From Planctomycetota bacterium (GTDB taxonomy: Bacteria > Planctomycetota > Planctomycetia > Gemmatales > HRBIN36): a stretch of DNA of 64,000 nt. The stretch covers positions 62,001 through 126,000 of the forward strand of contig JACTMY010000002.1 of the NCBI GenBank assembly GCA_014584395.1. Direction: 5' to 3'. The notes under the pieces are model-generated. The model had not been told where the DNA came from. It was given only the letters and a program-made list of their open reading frames with translations, and ran no database searches. Positions 17,715-28,100 of this stretch are shown piece by piece. Position 1 is the stretch's first letter. Each line of letters opens with the position of its first letter. Position numbers and translations under genes: made by a program.

Positions 17715-17979
17715 GGCGCGTCCTTTCGCCTGATACCCCGCACCTTCCATACCCCATTTAGGGAAACCCCACAAGCCCGACCACGACAATGGAATGCAAA
17801 CCATGTGCAATTTGGGCAATGCTGCCAACTCGGGCGAATCGAGGCAAGTTGGGCAAATTGACAAAAGCTGCGGTTTGGATCGCCGTGCATCCAACTCAGC
17901 CTCCCTTGACAGCCAACCAGATCTTGCTATCTGAACCGCTCGCTTGGGAGAACGAACATCGACCGGGAGATGTGCCGGT
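17715..17979. promoter_or_regulatory. divergent gmd / HEAT-lipoprotein intergenic region, with a possible promoter
   Basis: 265 bp between divergent starts. A perfect TTGACA at 17916-17921 is followed by GCTATCTG about 14-16 bp later, a weak -10 match, pointing toward the lipoprotein gene. Direction and spacing are only suggestive. No RNA gene or ORF is seen. Confidence 0.3.
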
Positions 17980-18807
17980 ATGGAAGCTGTGATGCTGAAT
18001 CCTCGACGATCGTCAATCGCCATGTGGAAGCTCTTGACGCTGGTCACGCTTCTTCCATGGTTGACCGGGTGCGGCCATTTTTGGGAAGATGTGACTTCGC
18101 GCAGTCCAGAACCCGGCGTTTGGGACAACGTTTCCTACCGTTGGAACCTCGTTTTCAATCGGCCCGATCCGCTCCAAGTGCTTGCCAGTTCGACCGATGG
18201 CGACATGCGCCGCCGCGCGCTTGAGGATCTGCAGATCGACACGAACTGGATGAAGCCGTGGCAGAAGACGGAAGAAGCGGAAGTGCTCTTCCGCATCCTC
18301 GCTACTTCCGCCAAGGAAGAGCCGGACACGATTTGCCGGATCAAGGCGATTGAAAAGCTGGCCCTGCTGCAGGATCCCAGGGTGACCCAGGTGCTGCAGG
18401 AATGCTTGCAGGACCCCCGCAATCAACAAGACATGGGCTTGCAGGTCAGGATCGCCGTGGTGCAGGCCTTCGGACGCCGGCGCGACGACGCCGCCATCCC
18501 CGTGCTCACGGCCGCCATGAAGGACGCCAGTGACATCGACCTTCGGCTCGCCGCCGCCGAGGCGCTTGGCCAATTCAAACACGTTCAGGCCATCGAAGCC
18601 TTGGTCGGCAGTCTGGCGGAAGAGCGGGAATTGGCGCTGAAGCATCGCAGTTATTTAGCGCTTTGTAAAGCGACGGGCCGAAGCGATCTGCCCGCCGATG
18701 CCGCCGTTTGGCAAGCGGAATTCCAGAAGTCGATGCAAACGGGTGAGCCACTGATCAAGGAACCAAATCCCTTCATCAAGCTGGTGGTTTGGTGGAAGGA
18801 CGAATAA
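17980..18807 (+). CDS. HEAT-repeat lipoprotein
   Basis: 275 residues from the ATG at 17980 (GGGAGA at about -11); an ATG at 17992 is nearly as good. A hydrophobic signal (MWKLLTLVTLLPWLTGC) ends in the lipobox LTGC, so a lipid-anchored envelope protein is expected. Residues about 95-230 contain HEAT-like repeats: RIKAIEKLALLQDPRVTQVL, AVVQAFGRRRDDAAIPVL and RLAAAEALGQFKHVQAIEAL. Such repeats are protein-binding scaffolds; the partner is unknown. It stands alone between divergent gmd and convergent GNAT. Confidence 0.82.
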   Translation: MEAVMLNPRRSSIAMWKLLTLVTLLPWLTGCGHFWEDVTSRSPEPGVWDNVSYRWNLVFNRPDPLQVLASSTDGDMRRRALEDLQIDTNWMKPWQKTEEAEVLFRILATSAKEEPDTICRIKAIEKLALLQDPRVTQVLQECLQDPRNQQDMGLQVRIAVVQAFGRRRDDAAIPVLTAAMKDASDIDLRLAAAEALGQFKHVQAIEALVGSLAEERELALKHRSYLALCKATGRSDLPADAAVWQAEFQKSMQTGEPLIKEPNPFIKLVVWWKDE

Positions 18808-18890
18808 CCCGCGAGCGGCCGACCGCTCCTTCGATCGGCTGCGCCGCCATGAGCAGATAGGATCCCGTGCCGCAAAGGACCGTGGCTTTC

Positions 18891-19424
18891 CTAAACGGCT
18901 TTGCCCGGGTGCAGGAACATGATGTCTGCCTGTCGCCCATGATGTTCGATCGAGCGCCAAATCCGCCAGCCGAGCTTCTGATAAAACCCGGTCTGTCCCG
19001 ACGTGAATAAATAGAGCACGGGCACGGTCAGTGCCGCGGCCTCCTCAATCATCCTTTGCACCAGCCTTTGCCCCAGCCTTCGGCCGCGCGCTTCGGGGAT
19101 CAGATACACGCTGGCCAGCCAGGGCGTCAGTTGTTCCCAACCCGGCGGATCCGAGACGATGAGGCTCGCCGACCCCAATAGTTGACCTTCCTCCCAGAGC
19201 AGGATCGTCGTTGGGATCTGGCGGCGTCCTGTTTGGGCCTGCAGTTCGGCAAGGGCTGCTGCGTAGGTCCAATGAGGCAGCAACTCCTGCCATTCCCGGA
19301 AATGCCACTCTGCGAGCAGCGGCGCCCGCTCCATGTGGTCGGCCAGATAGTCGAAGCGCAACAAGCGGCAAGCACTCCATGTCAGGGGACAGCGATGCAT
19401 CCAAAAGCCGCCGGCGGCGAGCAT
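18891..19424 (-). CDS. GNAT-family N-acetyltransferase
   Basis: 177 residues. Acetyl-CoA-dependent transferase fold: motif A is ASVYLIPEARGRRLGQRLVQ (the R-x-x-G-x-G/R CoA loop reads RGRRLG), followed by LYLFTSGQTGFYQKLGWR (motif B). Substrate cannot be predicted. The frame is open upstream to 19556, but that would overlap the DinB gene by 115 bp; starts at 19439 (GTG), 19424 or 19400 (ATG) are all possible and 19424 is a compromise. It is the last gene of a likely DUF488-DinB-GNAT run. Confidence 0.8.
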   Translation of the reverse strand: MLAAGGFWMHRCPLTWSACRLLRFDYLADHMERAPLLAEWHFREWQELLPHWTYAAALAELQAQTGRRQIPTTILLWEEGQLLGSASLIVSDPPGWEQLTPWLASVYLIPEARGRRLGQRLVQRMIEEAAALTVPVLYLFTSGQTGFYQKLGWRIWRSIEHHGRQADIMFLHPGKAV

Positions 19425-19441
19425 CGGCCCGGAGCACACCG

Positions 19442-19969
19442 TCAATCCCGCGGCAACAAGGATAGGTATTCCTTCCAGGGGCCGACTTCGGTGCGATACT
19501 GATAGGCCATGGCCTTGGCGATTTGATGGAGGTGGTTGAGGTCGTGCACGACCCAAGTGGCGATCAATTGGCCGAGCGTGACGGGACCCAAGGCGGGGTG
19601 CAGGCCGCGCTGCTGCAATTGGGCGGACGTCAACCGCATGCGTTTCAGGTCGTCAAGATTCCGGCTCCGCTGGCTCGCGAAGGCATGCAGCAGATCGGCC
19701 GCGGTTTTGCCTTTGCTCGATGCATACATGGCATATCGATCAAAAGGAGGGAAGGGCACCGCTTCGCCATGCTCGAGGATGTGGCGGACGCGCTGCATCC
19801 AGTCCGTTTGCTCGCCATGGAGCAGATGGCCCACGACATCAAACGGGCTGAAGGTGGCTTCGCCATAATTGCTGCCAACCCACTCCTCGCCAAGGCCTTC
19901 CAGCAGCGCCTGCAAGACCATGGGGGTCCTTTGGAGCACGGCCATGGCTTGATCCAGTTCCAATTTCAT
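19442..19969 (-). CDS. DinB-superfamily protein
   Basis: 175 residues from MKLELDQ. Four-helix-bundle DinB/YfiT-like fold with the usual metal-binding histidines: VVGHLLHGEQTDW in the second helix and WVVHDLNHLHQIAKAM near the C-terminus. Members are often thiol-dependent S-transferases or unknown metal proteins; the substrate is not predictable. An in-frame start at 20002 adds 11 residues not typical of the family. It sits 20 bp after DUF488 and just before GNAT on the same strand. Confidence 0.8.
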   Translation of the reverse strand: MKLELDQAMAVLQRTPMVLQALLEGLGEEWVGSNYGEATFSPFDVVGHLLHGEQTDWMQRVRHILEHGEAVPFPPFDRYAMYASSKGKTAADLLHAFASQRSRNLDDLKRMRLTSAQLQQRGLHPALGPVTLGQLIATWVVHDLNHLHQIAKAMAYQYRTEVGPWKEYLSLLPRD

Positions 19970-19988
19970 GGTGCTGGCCCTTTTCCCT

Positions 19989-20423
19989 TCACAAATGCAC
20001 AACGTCCAAATCGCCCCAGTGCTTTTGTAAATGTTCGAGTATCAGCCGGCGATGGCAGCGGGGGGGCTTATCCTCGCTGCACAGCAGGCAGGCATGGTCA
20101 AGGTTTTTTCGTTTGCGGAGCTTCTCGATCCGGCGGTCGGCCATGAGTTGGAGAAATTGCCATTCAAAACGGCCCCAATCGCCGCGCTTCTTCTTGACGG
20201 CATCCAGCAAGGTCTGCGTGGGGGCAAGTTCGGGGACGTGCACATAATCAATCCCGCCGATGACTCGGAGGAAGTAATGGAGATCGTCCTTCTTGGCAAA
20301 ACCCGCCAACTGCGACACGTTGTGGAGCCGAACGTCCATGACGCGCTTCACCTTGGCTTTTTGCAGCCGCGTGAAGAAATGCTCCGCCGTCGATTGCGTA
20401 AAGCCAATGGTAAACACGTTCAT
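19989..20423 (-). CDS. DUF488 family protein
   Basis: 144 residues from MNVFTIGFT, a characteristic DUF488 start; a longer frame to 20468 adds an atypical N-terminus. Conserved features: FTIGFTQSTAEHF, VMDVRLHNVSQLAGF (the DVR motif), and the C-terminal CLLCSEDKPPRCHRRLI with two cysteines in CLLC and a CHR motif. Biochemical role is unknown; some DUF488 proteins are linked to nucleic-acid or stress functions by context only. It heads the DUF488-DinB-GNAT run. Confidence 0.85.
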   Translation of the reverse strand: MNVFTIGFTQSTAEHFFTRLQKAKVKRVMDVRLHNVSQLAGFAKKDDLHYFLRVIGGIDYVHVPELAPTQTLLDAVKKKRGDWGRFEWQFLQLMADRRIEKLRKRKNLDHACLLCSEDKPPRCHRRLILEHLQKHWGDLDVVHL

Positions 20424-20573
20424 GGTTTTGCTCCACGCCGCGCCTGCCGCGGTATTGGCATGGGCCAACCCAACTAATCGTCGCTCTGATAAAGACGCGG
20501 AGCAAGCAGAAATTCGAACGTTTGCAGCCGCTGGGGACGGACGTGAGCAACGCGGCTATCTGTGCCAAGAGGA

Positions 20574-23500
20574 TTATTGGCGCTCCTGGGATTCTTGAGC
20601 CTTTCTGGCCTCGCGCTCCAAGATGTGCATGTGCAGCCATGAGTGAATGGGGACGATCCTGGGGATGCCTGAAGCGACAGGTGCATAAGGCATCAGCGCT
20701 GCGCGTTGCCGAGAGAATTTAGTCAAGAGACCTTGTGCTTCGGCGCTTTGTCCGAGGCGCTGATAGGCCAAGACTTGCGTGCCCATCGCTAACCAGCTCA
20801 TTGAAAAGGAAGGTTCGAGTTTTTGGTATTCTTGCGCCAAACGAAGGGCGGTGGATGCATCCCCAAATTGCAATTCGGCCAGTGCCAGTAGCTGCTTGAA
20901 CCATGGATGACCGAGCGGACGTTCTCTGATGTCGTGCAGCAGCCGATCAACTTGCTCTCGTTCTGCCCGGGTTAACGTGGCGGGGCGGATGGCGGCCAAC
21001 ATGAAAAGCCATTCGCTGCGGCACTGGGGCTGCCCCGCAGCGGCTTGTTCCAGCAGCCATTGGCGGAAGCGGTGAAACGATTCGTCCTCTTCCAAATAGT
21101 TTAAAAGCAGAGCGTATTGGTACTTATCATCGTCTCTCTTGGGCCACTGCCGGTCAGCGTCAACTTGGACGTAAAGCTGGCGGGCATCCTCCCAGTTTCC
21201 CATCTCCAAGTTCCAAGCGGCCCAGACCAAACGATCGCGTCCCGATAGCGGTTCAAGACGCTTTAGTTGCTGCTGATGAAAGCGGAACGTCTGCATTCGG
21301 TCGGGACGTTCGGTTTTCATCATGCGCAAATGCCAATCGGGCGCCGATTGCCGAGCCGCATCCCTCCTTTGGACCAATTCGCCGATGAGGTCGCTCGCAT
21401 CGGCAGGCCCGTCCCAGATGGCCAACTGTCCAGAGAAGTTGCTCGCAACCAAGCGCCGGCCGTCAGGGCTGAAGGCCACGCTGGATTTGAAGCCATGATC
21501 GCGCGGCCGCTGCCCGGGCAACTCCATCGTCAGCACGTCCAGGCCGCTTACCATATCCCATAGCGTCACGACGCTGGCATAGCCGGTTGTGGCCAACCGT
21601 TGACCATCCGGGCTGAAGGCCAATCCCGTTAAATGCCGCGGTCCTTGCAATGCATGGCGTAATTGGCCAGTGGTCAAGTCCCAGACCAGAATGTTTGGCT
21701 TGCCATGTCGGAACCCAACGCAGGCCACCCGATCGCCTTGCGGACTGAAGGCCACCGCCTGGGCGTCCAAGGGGACATTCAGGCTCTTTAAATGGCTCAT
21801 GCGACCATCGGCTTCCCAGAGAATCACCGGACCGAAACGTTCCGAATCCGGTTGATTGGCGAGTGGAAAGTTGTGGAGCATGCCAAGAGCGAGCCGTTCG
21901 CCATCGGGTGCGAACGCCAAGCTCAGACACTGCATCTGAATGAAAGTCTGCCGGATGGTTTGACCTGTGGCGGTATCCCAGAGCGTGATGGCGGCCAGGT
22001 TGGGCATGGGGGGTAAGCCGCGCTGGTAGTGCACCGTGGCTAGCCGCGTTCCATCGTGGTTAAGGGCCAGCGCCAGGACTTGGCCGGAAAAGTCGGACCA
22101 TCGTCTTTTCTCCTCGCCCGTGGCGGCATGCCACAAGCCCACGGCTTGACTGCCCGCCATCACCCCGGCCACCCAAGCGCCGTCGCTGCTCAAGGCAAAG
22201 TCATTGCGGGGATAAATCGGTTCATCTGTCAGCGGCACGTCCATGGCCTGCAAACGCTTTCCCGACCCAGCATCAAAGGTAAACACTCGATCTGGTTCGC
22301 CGCTACGCACCGTGCGCACCTGACGACCCTGGTCCGCGAAGGCCAGGTCGCCAAACGTGGCATGCAAGGAAACGCCGTCATGCGTGGTCTGGTATTCCTG
22401 AGGCCGCGTGATATCCCATTGCTGCAGCAATCCAATTTGATCGGCCGACCACAGGGATCGGCCATCGTCCGTAAAAGCCAACGCCGTGATGCCCCGTTCA
22501 TGGCCGCGATAGACCCGCAATTCCTGTCCATTTTTCAGGTTAAACAAACGCACGGATCCATCGATGCCGCCGGTGGCGACATGTTGATTGTCAGGGCTAA
22601 AGGCAAAGGTGTTGATGGCGTGTGGATTGTTGGGTTGCAAGCGCTTCAAGTCGCCACTCTGCAAGTGGACCAAGAACAATTGATTCTCACTCAAAATGCC
22701 CGCATGCGATTCATAGGGGCTGTACGCGACCTGAAGTTCGGTGCTGGCGTCCATCGTGAAGAGGATGTTACCGGCTTCGAAATCCAAGCATGAGGCTTTG
22801 CCATTGTGCGTGCCGATGATGGCGAACCGGCCGCTGGAACACAGGTTCACGCGACTGGGAAAGGGCAACGTGCTCTTGATGGAGGAGACTAGCTGGCCGT
22901 GGTCGACCTCCCATCGTTGAGCCAGACCGTCAACGCTGACGGTCGCTAGGAATCGCCCATCCTCATTAAAATCAGCGACGGTGCCCTGCGGCGGAGGCGC
23001 ATCCGCGGGCCAGTCGACAACCTTGCCTTCCGCTGCCGACCAAAGCTTCACTTCTCCATTAACGGTCGCTGTTACGACCCTGCGGCCATCGGCGCTGAAT
23101 CGCAATGAGTGCAGCTCTGGTTCGGATAATATCATTGTGTGGTGTTTGAAATCGGGCAAAGACCATACGTGGAGCTGCTGGTGCCAATCAGCGCCAAGAA
23201 GGAGTGAGCCGTCGCTGCTGAAACGCAGCCATTGCAGATTCTTCAACCCTGGATCGGTGATGCGATGGTGCCATTTCCCCGTTTGGGCGTCCAGGATGGT
23301 GATTTCTCCGGGATGGTCCCGCCAGGATAAGCCCGCGCCATAGGGGTTGCCCTGATTCAATGCCAACCATTGGCCATCTGGGCTGCGATCCATGCTGAAA
23401 ACCCACATGGTGGAATCGACCGTTCGCAGGCTGCTTTGCGTGAGCGCCCAAAGGTAGCGCCACTCCCAATGCCTTAACTCTTTCGGGCATTCCTGCAACA

Positions 23501-24932
23501 GTTGGCGCACCTTGGCCAAGTCGCTCCGCTCCCAAAGTAGTTGGGCCTGGGAAATGCGGCTGAAATACAAGTTGCGCCGGGCGGTTTCGAGCGCTTGTTC
23601 GGCCGTGGTGCGCAATTGGCTTTGCGTTTGTTCCGAAGCCACGGCGAGTTGTTTGCCATGCCTTTCCGCTTCGGCGTAGTCGCGCATGACGACGACGGCC
23701 CAACTAAGACTGATTAAGGCGACCAGCGTCAGCAGGGTGATGATGCCGGCCAAGGTCGCAATGGCGGGCCGGCGTTTCGCCCATTTGACCAGCCGTTCGC
23801 CGGGTCCCGCGGGACGCGCCAGGATCGGTTCACCGGACAGGAACCGACCCAAGTCCGCCGCCAACGCGCCGGCCGAGGCGTAGCGGCGATGCGGTTCCTT
23901 CTCGAGGCATTTTTGGCAAATCGTATCCAAATCGCGCGAGATCGTGGGGCGAAGCCGCCGAACTGGGACGGCGTCTTGCGACACCACGTTCAGCAGCGTA
24001 TCCATGGGGGTCGGCCCCAGGAACGGCGGGTGGCCGGTCAACAATTCATAGAGAATCGCGCCAAGCGAGTAAACGTCCACGGCCGCGCCGCTTTGATTTT
24101 TTCGGCCTTGGGCCTGCTCGGGAGCCATGTAGCTTGGCGTCCCCATGGTTTCGCCGGTGCGAGTGATGCTGTTCCGTTCTTGAGAACTCTGCACGGACTT
24201 GTTCGGATCGAGTTTCGCCAGGCCGAAATCGGCGATCTTCGGGTGAACCTCCACGGCCGGGCTCAGGCCTTGGCCGGCGTCTTTCATGGATGGGTTGCTT
24301 GAATGGCGCGTCGAGAGGAGAATGTTGGCGGGCTTCAAGTCACGATGGACAATGCCTTGACGATGAGCGTATTCCATTGCCTGAGCCAGCGCCTGAATCA
24401 TTCGGGCCGCCCACTCGCATGGCTGCGGCTTGCCTCGACACCATTCCTCCAGCGATCCGTCCTCGAGGTATTCCAATACGAAATAGGGATATCCTTGATA
24501 GTCACCAATCTCATGAATTTGCACGATATTCTCGTGCTTTAGTTGGGCGATAGCTTGCGCCTCGGCTTTGAATCTGGCGACGCGATCGGGGCTGGCGAGT
24601 GGCCCGGTCACGATCATCTTGATGGCCACCATGCGATGGAGTCGTTCATCGCGGGCCAGGTAGACCACGCCCATACCGCCGCGACCTAACACTTTCAAAA
24701 CCTGATAAGGCCCGATCCGTTCTGGTGTGCCCAGTGGTGATCCTTCTTCAGACTCCAATGACCAGGAATTGGTGCGGGAGGCGAATTGCGTGAATAGAAA
24801 AGGGATTGATCCCGTTTGGCTCGATGATGACGGCAACTGAGAAGACTCAGAGGCGGGATTCAAATGCACAGGATTGGAATCATGCATTCTTAAATTCACC
24901 CATGGTCTTCGACTTTCTAAAGCACTCGTCAT
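20574..24932 (-). CDS. transmembrane Ser/Thr kinase with WD40 beta-propeller and helical C-terminus
   Basis: 1452 residues. Residues 1-70 are a Ser/Pro-rich leader. Kinase domain about 75-370: LGRGGMGVVYLAR, Lys105 in VAIKMI, HRDLKPANILL with Asp198, ADFGLAK with Asp236, and MAPEQAQG. One membrane helix at about 390-414. Residues about 490-1200 hold at least a dozen WD40-like units (for example LAFSPDGQRLATTGYASVV and LRFSADGRRVVTATVNGEV), enough for two propellers, outside the cytoplasm. The last about 200 residues are helical and TPR-like (LLTKFSRQRAALM near the end). The intact catalytic residues suggest an active receptor-like kinase sensing a ligand through the propeller. An ATG at 24887 is an alternative start. 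Confidence 0.92.
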   Translation of the reverse strand: MTSALESRRPWVNLRMHDSNPVHLNPASESSQLPSSSSQTGSIPFLFTQFASRTNSWSLESEEGSPLGTPERIGPYQVLKVLGRGGMGVVYLARDERLHRMVAIKMIVTGPLASPDRVARFKAEAQAIAQLKHENIVQIHEIGDYQGYPYFVLEYLEDGSLEEWCRGKPQPCEWAARMIQALAQAMEYAHRQGIVHRDLKPANILLSTRHSSNPSMKDAGQGLSPAVEVHPKIADFGLAKLDPNKSVQSSQERNSITRTGETMGTPSYMAPEQAQGRKNQSGAAVDVYSLGAILYELLTGHPPFLGPTPMDTLLNVVSQDAVPVRRLRPTISRDLDTICQKCLEKEPHRRYASAGALAADLGRFLSGEPILARPAGPGERLVKWAKRRPAIATLAGIITLLTLVALISLSWAVVVMRDYAEAERHGKQLAVASEQTQSQLRTTAEQALETARRNLYFSRISQAQLLWERSDLAKVRQLLQECPKELRHWEWRYLWALTQSSLRTVDSTMWVFSMDRSPDGQWLALNQGNPYGAGLSWRDHPGEITILDAQTGKWHHRITDPGLKNLQWLRFSSDGSLLLGADWHQQLHVWSLPDFKHHTMILSEPELHSLRFSADGRRVVTATVNGEVKLWSAAEGKVVDWPADAPPPQGTVADFNEDGRFLATVSVDGLAQRWEVDHGQLVSSIKSTLPFPSRVNLCSSGRFAIIGTHNGKASCLDFEAGNILFTMDASTELQVAYSPYESHAGILSENQLFLVHLQSGDLKRLQPNNPHAINTFAFSPDNQHVATGGIDGSVRLFNLKNGQELRVYRGHERGITALAFTDDGRSLWSADQIGLLQQWDITRPQEYQTTHDGVSLHATFGDLAFADQGRQVRTVRSGEPDRVFTFDAGSGKRLQAMDVPLTDEPIYPRNDFALSSDGAWVAGVMAGSQAVGLWHAATGEEKRRWSDFSGQVLALALNHDGTRLATVHYQRGLPPMPNLAAITLWDTATGQTIRQTFIQMQCLSLAFAPDGERLALGMLHNFPLANQPDSERFGPVILWEADGRMSHLKSLNVPLDAQAVAFSPQGDRVACVGFRHGKPNILVWDLTTGQLRHALQGPRHLTGLAFSPDGQRLATTGYASVVTLWDMVSGLDVLTMELPGQRPRDHGFKSSVAFSPDGRRLVASNFSGQLAIWDGPADASDLIGELVQRRDAARQSAPDWHLRMMKTERPDRMQTFRFHQQQLKRLEPLSGRDRLVWAAWNLEMGNWEDARQLYVQVDADRQWPKRDDDKYQYALLLNYLEEDESFHRFRQWLLEQAAAGQPQCRSEWLFMLAAIRPATLTRAEREQVDRLLHDIRERPLGHPWFKQLLALAELQFGDASTALRLAQEYQKLEPSFSMSWLAMGTQVLAYQRLGQSAEAQGLLTKFSRQRAALMPYAPVASGIPRIVPIHSWLHMHILEREARKAQESQERQ

Positions 24933-25171
24933 TCATGCTAGCACACGAATTTGGTCCGACCAAACAAGAATGACTGTTAAGAGATGATGAAATTTGCTGA
25001 TGCTGTAAATGAACCCATGTGTACTTGTGGTTTTCAGCCATGCCTTGGCGATGAATGGATGAGTGAATCCCTTACTTTTTAAGAAAAAAAATAACCCGTG
25101 ACGTGATTCATGCCTCGGGCCATTGGGGGTTTACTTTTCATGCCGTCGAGCCGACGGTTCGTTGCTTTGGC

Positions 25172-28100
25172 TTATCGCTGGGGATCACTCAAGGATCGGC
25201 TATTCCGTTGTTCCTTGAGCCGTTCGCGATAGCGCTCATAGAGTCGCGTTTGTTTGTCAACAGGTTCGATGGGTTGGCCGTTGATCAGCAAGCCGCGCAC
25301 CTGCGTGGTCGCTTGCAACAAGTCGCCATCCGTGAAGACCAGGTTGGCTTGCTTGCCTACTTCGATTGAACCAAAATGGTCTGCCACCCCCAGGATTTCC
25401 GAGGGATAGAGCGTCACAGCCTTCAGGGCTTCTTCCCATGGCAAACCGTAACTTACCGCCATGGCCGCCTCATAGGGCAGATTGCGGCTGTTGGGCCCGC
25501 CCTCGGAGCGAATGCAGAACTTCACTCCCGCCTCGTGCAACTTGGCGGCACAGGCGAACGTGGCGTCATAAGGATCGTAATTCTCCTGAGGCATGGTCAT
25601 CACGGGGCCAAGGATGACCGGGATTTGACGGTGCTTCAACTCCTTGGCCACCTTCCAGGATTCCAGCCCGCCATTGAGGACCATCTTGATGTGCAATTCA
25701 TCGGCCAACTTGATGGCTTCAAGGATGTCTTCCGCCCGTTCCGCCAAGATCATGACGGGTTTCTCTCCCTTGGCGTAGGGCAGCAGTGCCTCGAGTCTCG
25801 GGTCGATGGGGCGGTTCAGGGACTTGTTGAGCTTGGCTTGCTCATAAAGCAGGGCCTGCTTGAACATGTCCTTCAGCTTGCGAATCTTCTCATCGCGCTG
25901 CTTGCGCGCAATGGCACGCGCCATCGGCGGAGCGTTGGGCGAGCCAGAGAAGACGGGAATGCGCGGGGGCAGGTCCAGATGCAAAGCCAGGGGATCGCGG
26001 ATGACCATGTCCTCGATGGTCCAACCATGCAAATGAACCAGGACGCTCTGCCCGGGGAGGATGGAGCCAGTGGGCCGCGAGACGACCGCGAGCACGCCAT
26101 TCGAGCGCGTCACGGGGATCAGCTCGGAGTCGGGATTGATGCCGATGGCGGCGCGGAGGTCGGGTTGAAAGTCGCCGCTGTCCGCATAGTCCTTCGTTTC
26201 CCTGGCGGAGTCGATTTCCGTGAGGCCCAAGATAGTGCCTGCATCCACCATGCCGGGGTAAAGGTGCAAGCCCTTGGCGTCGATGATGACGGCATCCTCG
26301 GGGACGTCCAACTTCGGACCCAGGGCGCTGATCTTGCCATTTTCAATCAGCAACTCATCGCCCCGCACCGCGGGGCCAATGACCGGATGAATCGTCGCAT
26401 GGCGAATCAGATATTTACCCTTGGGGTTCTTGGCGATCTTGAGATAGTTGAGTTCCGGTCCGCGCGCCTTGGGCATTTCCATGGGTGGTAAATTTTTGGT
26501 TGGCCCGCGGTCGGCGCGTTCGAAATAGACTTCCCCATCCACCAAGGTCATCTCGCAGCGGGCATAACTATTGAGGGGGTGGGCATTGAAAATAGCCAAA
26601 TCCGCGTCCTTGCCGATTTCGAGGCTGCCTAGTCGTTTGTCCAGGCCAAGCTGTTTGGCGGCGTTAAGGGTGATCATTTTGAGGGCATCCGTTTCACTTA
26701 AGCCGCCGTACTTCATCGTCTTGGCGGCTTCCTGATACAGATGCCGCATCAGTTCATTGCTGTCCGATTTAAGCACGGTCAAAACGCCTGCTTCCGTCAG
26801 CAGGGCGGCGTTATAGGGGATCGCGTCGTAGGCTTCGATCTTGTAGGCCCACCAATCGGCGAAGGAACTGAGCGATGCGCCATGGATCGCGATTTCCGGA
26901 GCGACCTTGTAGCCCTCCAGGCCATGTTGAAGCGATTTGATCTTGAAGCCAAAGCGATCGGCGACGCGCAGCAGCATGAGAATCTCATCCGCGCGATAGC
27001 AGTGGCAGTGAATGAAAAGCCGGCCTTCCAGGATGTCGACCAGGGCTTCGAGCCGCAGATCGCGGCGCGGCTCGAGTAGATTCGGGTTCGAGGCTTTGGC
27101 CTTGTGATAATCTTGCCATTCTTGGCGATAGGCTTGAGCTTCGGTGAAGGCGCGCACCAAAACGGCTTCGACGCCGAGCCGCGTATTGGGGAAGCGACCC
27201 GCCGAGCGCTTGACGTTTTCCCCCAGGGCGAATTTGATCCCTCGGGGTGCATCGTGGAGCACCATCTCGTGGGCGGTCGCACCCCACTTCATCTTGATGA
27301 CGGCGTCTTGACCGCCGATGCAATTTGCGCTGCCATGGAGCAGACGGGCCGTGGTGACGCCGCCGGCCAGAGCCTTGTAGATTTGGGGATCGTCGCTGTT
27401 GACAATGTCCCGCACGCGCACCTCGGGCACCACGGACAGCGTCGCCTCATTGACGCCGCCGCTCATGGAAAAGTGGCTATGCGTGTCAATGATGCCGGGC
27501 ATGATATACAAGCCGTCGAGGCGAACGACCTTCACGCCGATGGGGGCGAGCAGGTCGGGGCCGATCGCGGTGATTTTGCCGTTCTCGATGAGCAGGTCCG
27601 CTTTGATCGTGCCAGGCTCGGCCAAGGTGATCAACGTCGCTCCTTGGAGCAAAACGCTGCCGCCGGTCCGCGTCTTGGGAACGCGGTCCGCCTCGATTTC
27701 CGTCGGCTGTTCGGGCGGTGCGTCGGCTTGGCCTTCATCGGGTTTCCCTGCCGCTTGCTTTTTCTCGGTGCTCGATTCCTTTTCCGGAGGCTGGTCCGAT
27801 GCCGTGGTCGTCGGTGGAACGGCGGCTTCTTTCTTTTCCGTCGGCTTGGGGGCAGGGGCCTTATCCTTGTCGGTGCTGGGGCCTGAGCTGGGGGTGGAGT
27901 AATCAAAACGGACGCCGTCCGCGAACACGAAGCGCACGGCACTGGAAGCTTTTTCAAAGGGGCCCGACATGACCACCAGATGAGCCGGGCGGCCTGGAGC
28001 CAACCGCCCCGCCTGGTTGGCCACGTTGAAAAATTCGCTCGGCGCTTGCGTCAGCGCTTGCAAGGCCTTGTCGGCAGGCAATCCCTTGTCGATGAGCTTG

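Noticed and set aside
17715-18128. 138-residue N-terminal extension of gmd
   Set aside because: The open frame overlaps the HEAT lipoprotein gene region; only the ATG at 17714 gives the conserved SDR N-terminus.
18813-18828. GAGCGG/CCGCTC hairpin after the HEAT lipoprotein gene as a terminator
   Set aside because: Only six base pairs, no U-tract; too weak to call.
25376-26491. 371-codon plus-strand frame inside the amidohydrolase gene
   Set aside because: Antisense shadow; the minus frame has signal peptide, catalytic motifs and 1376 continuous residues.
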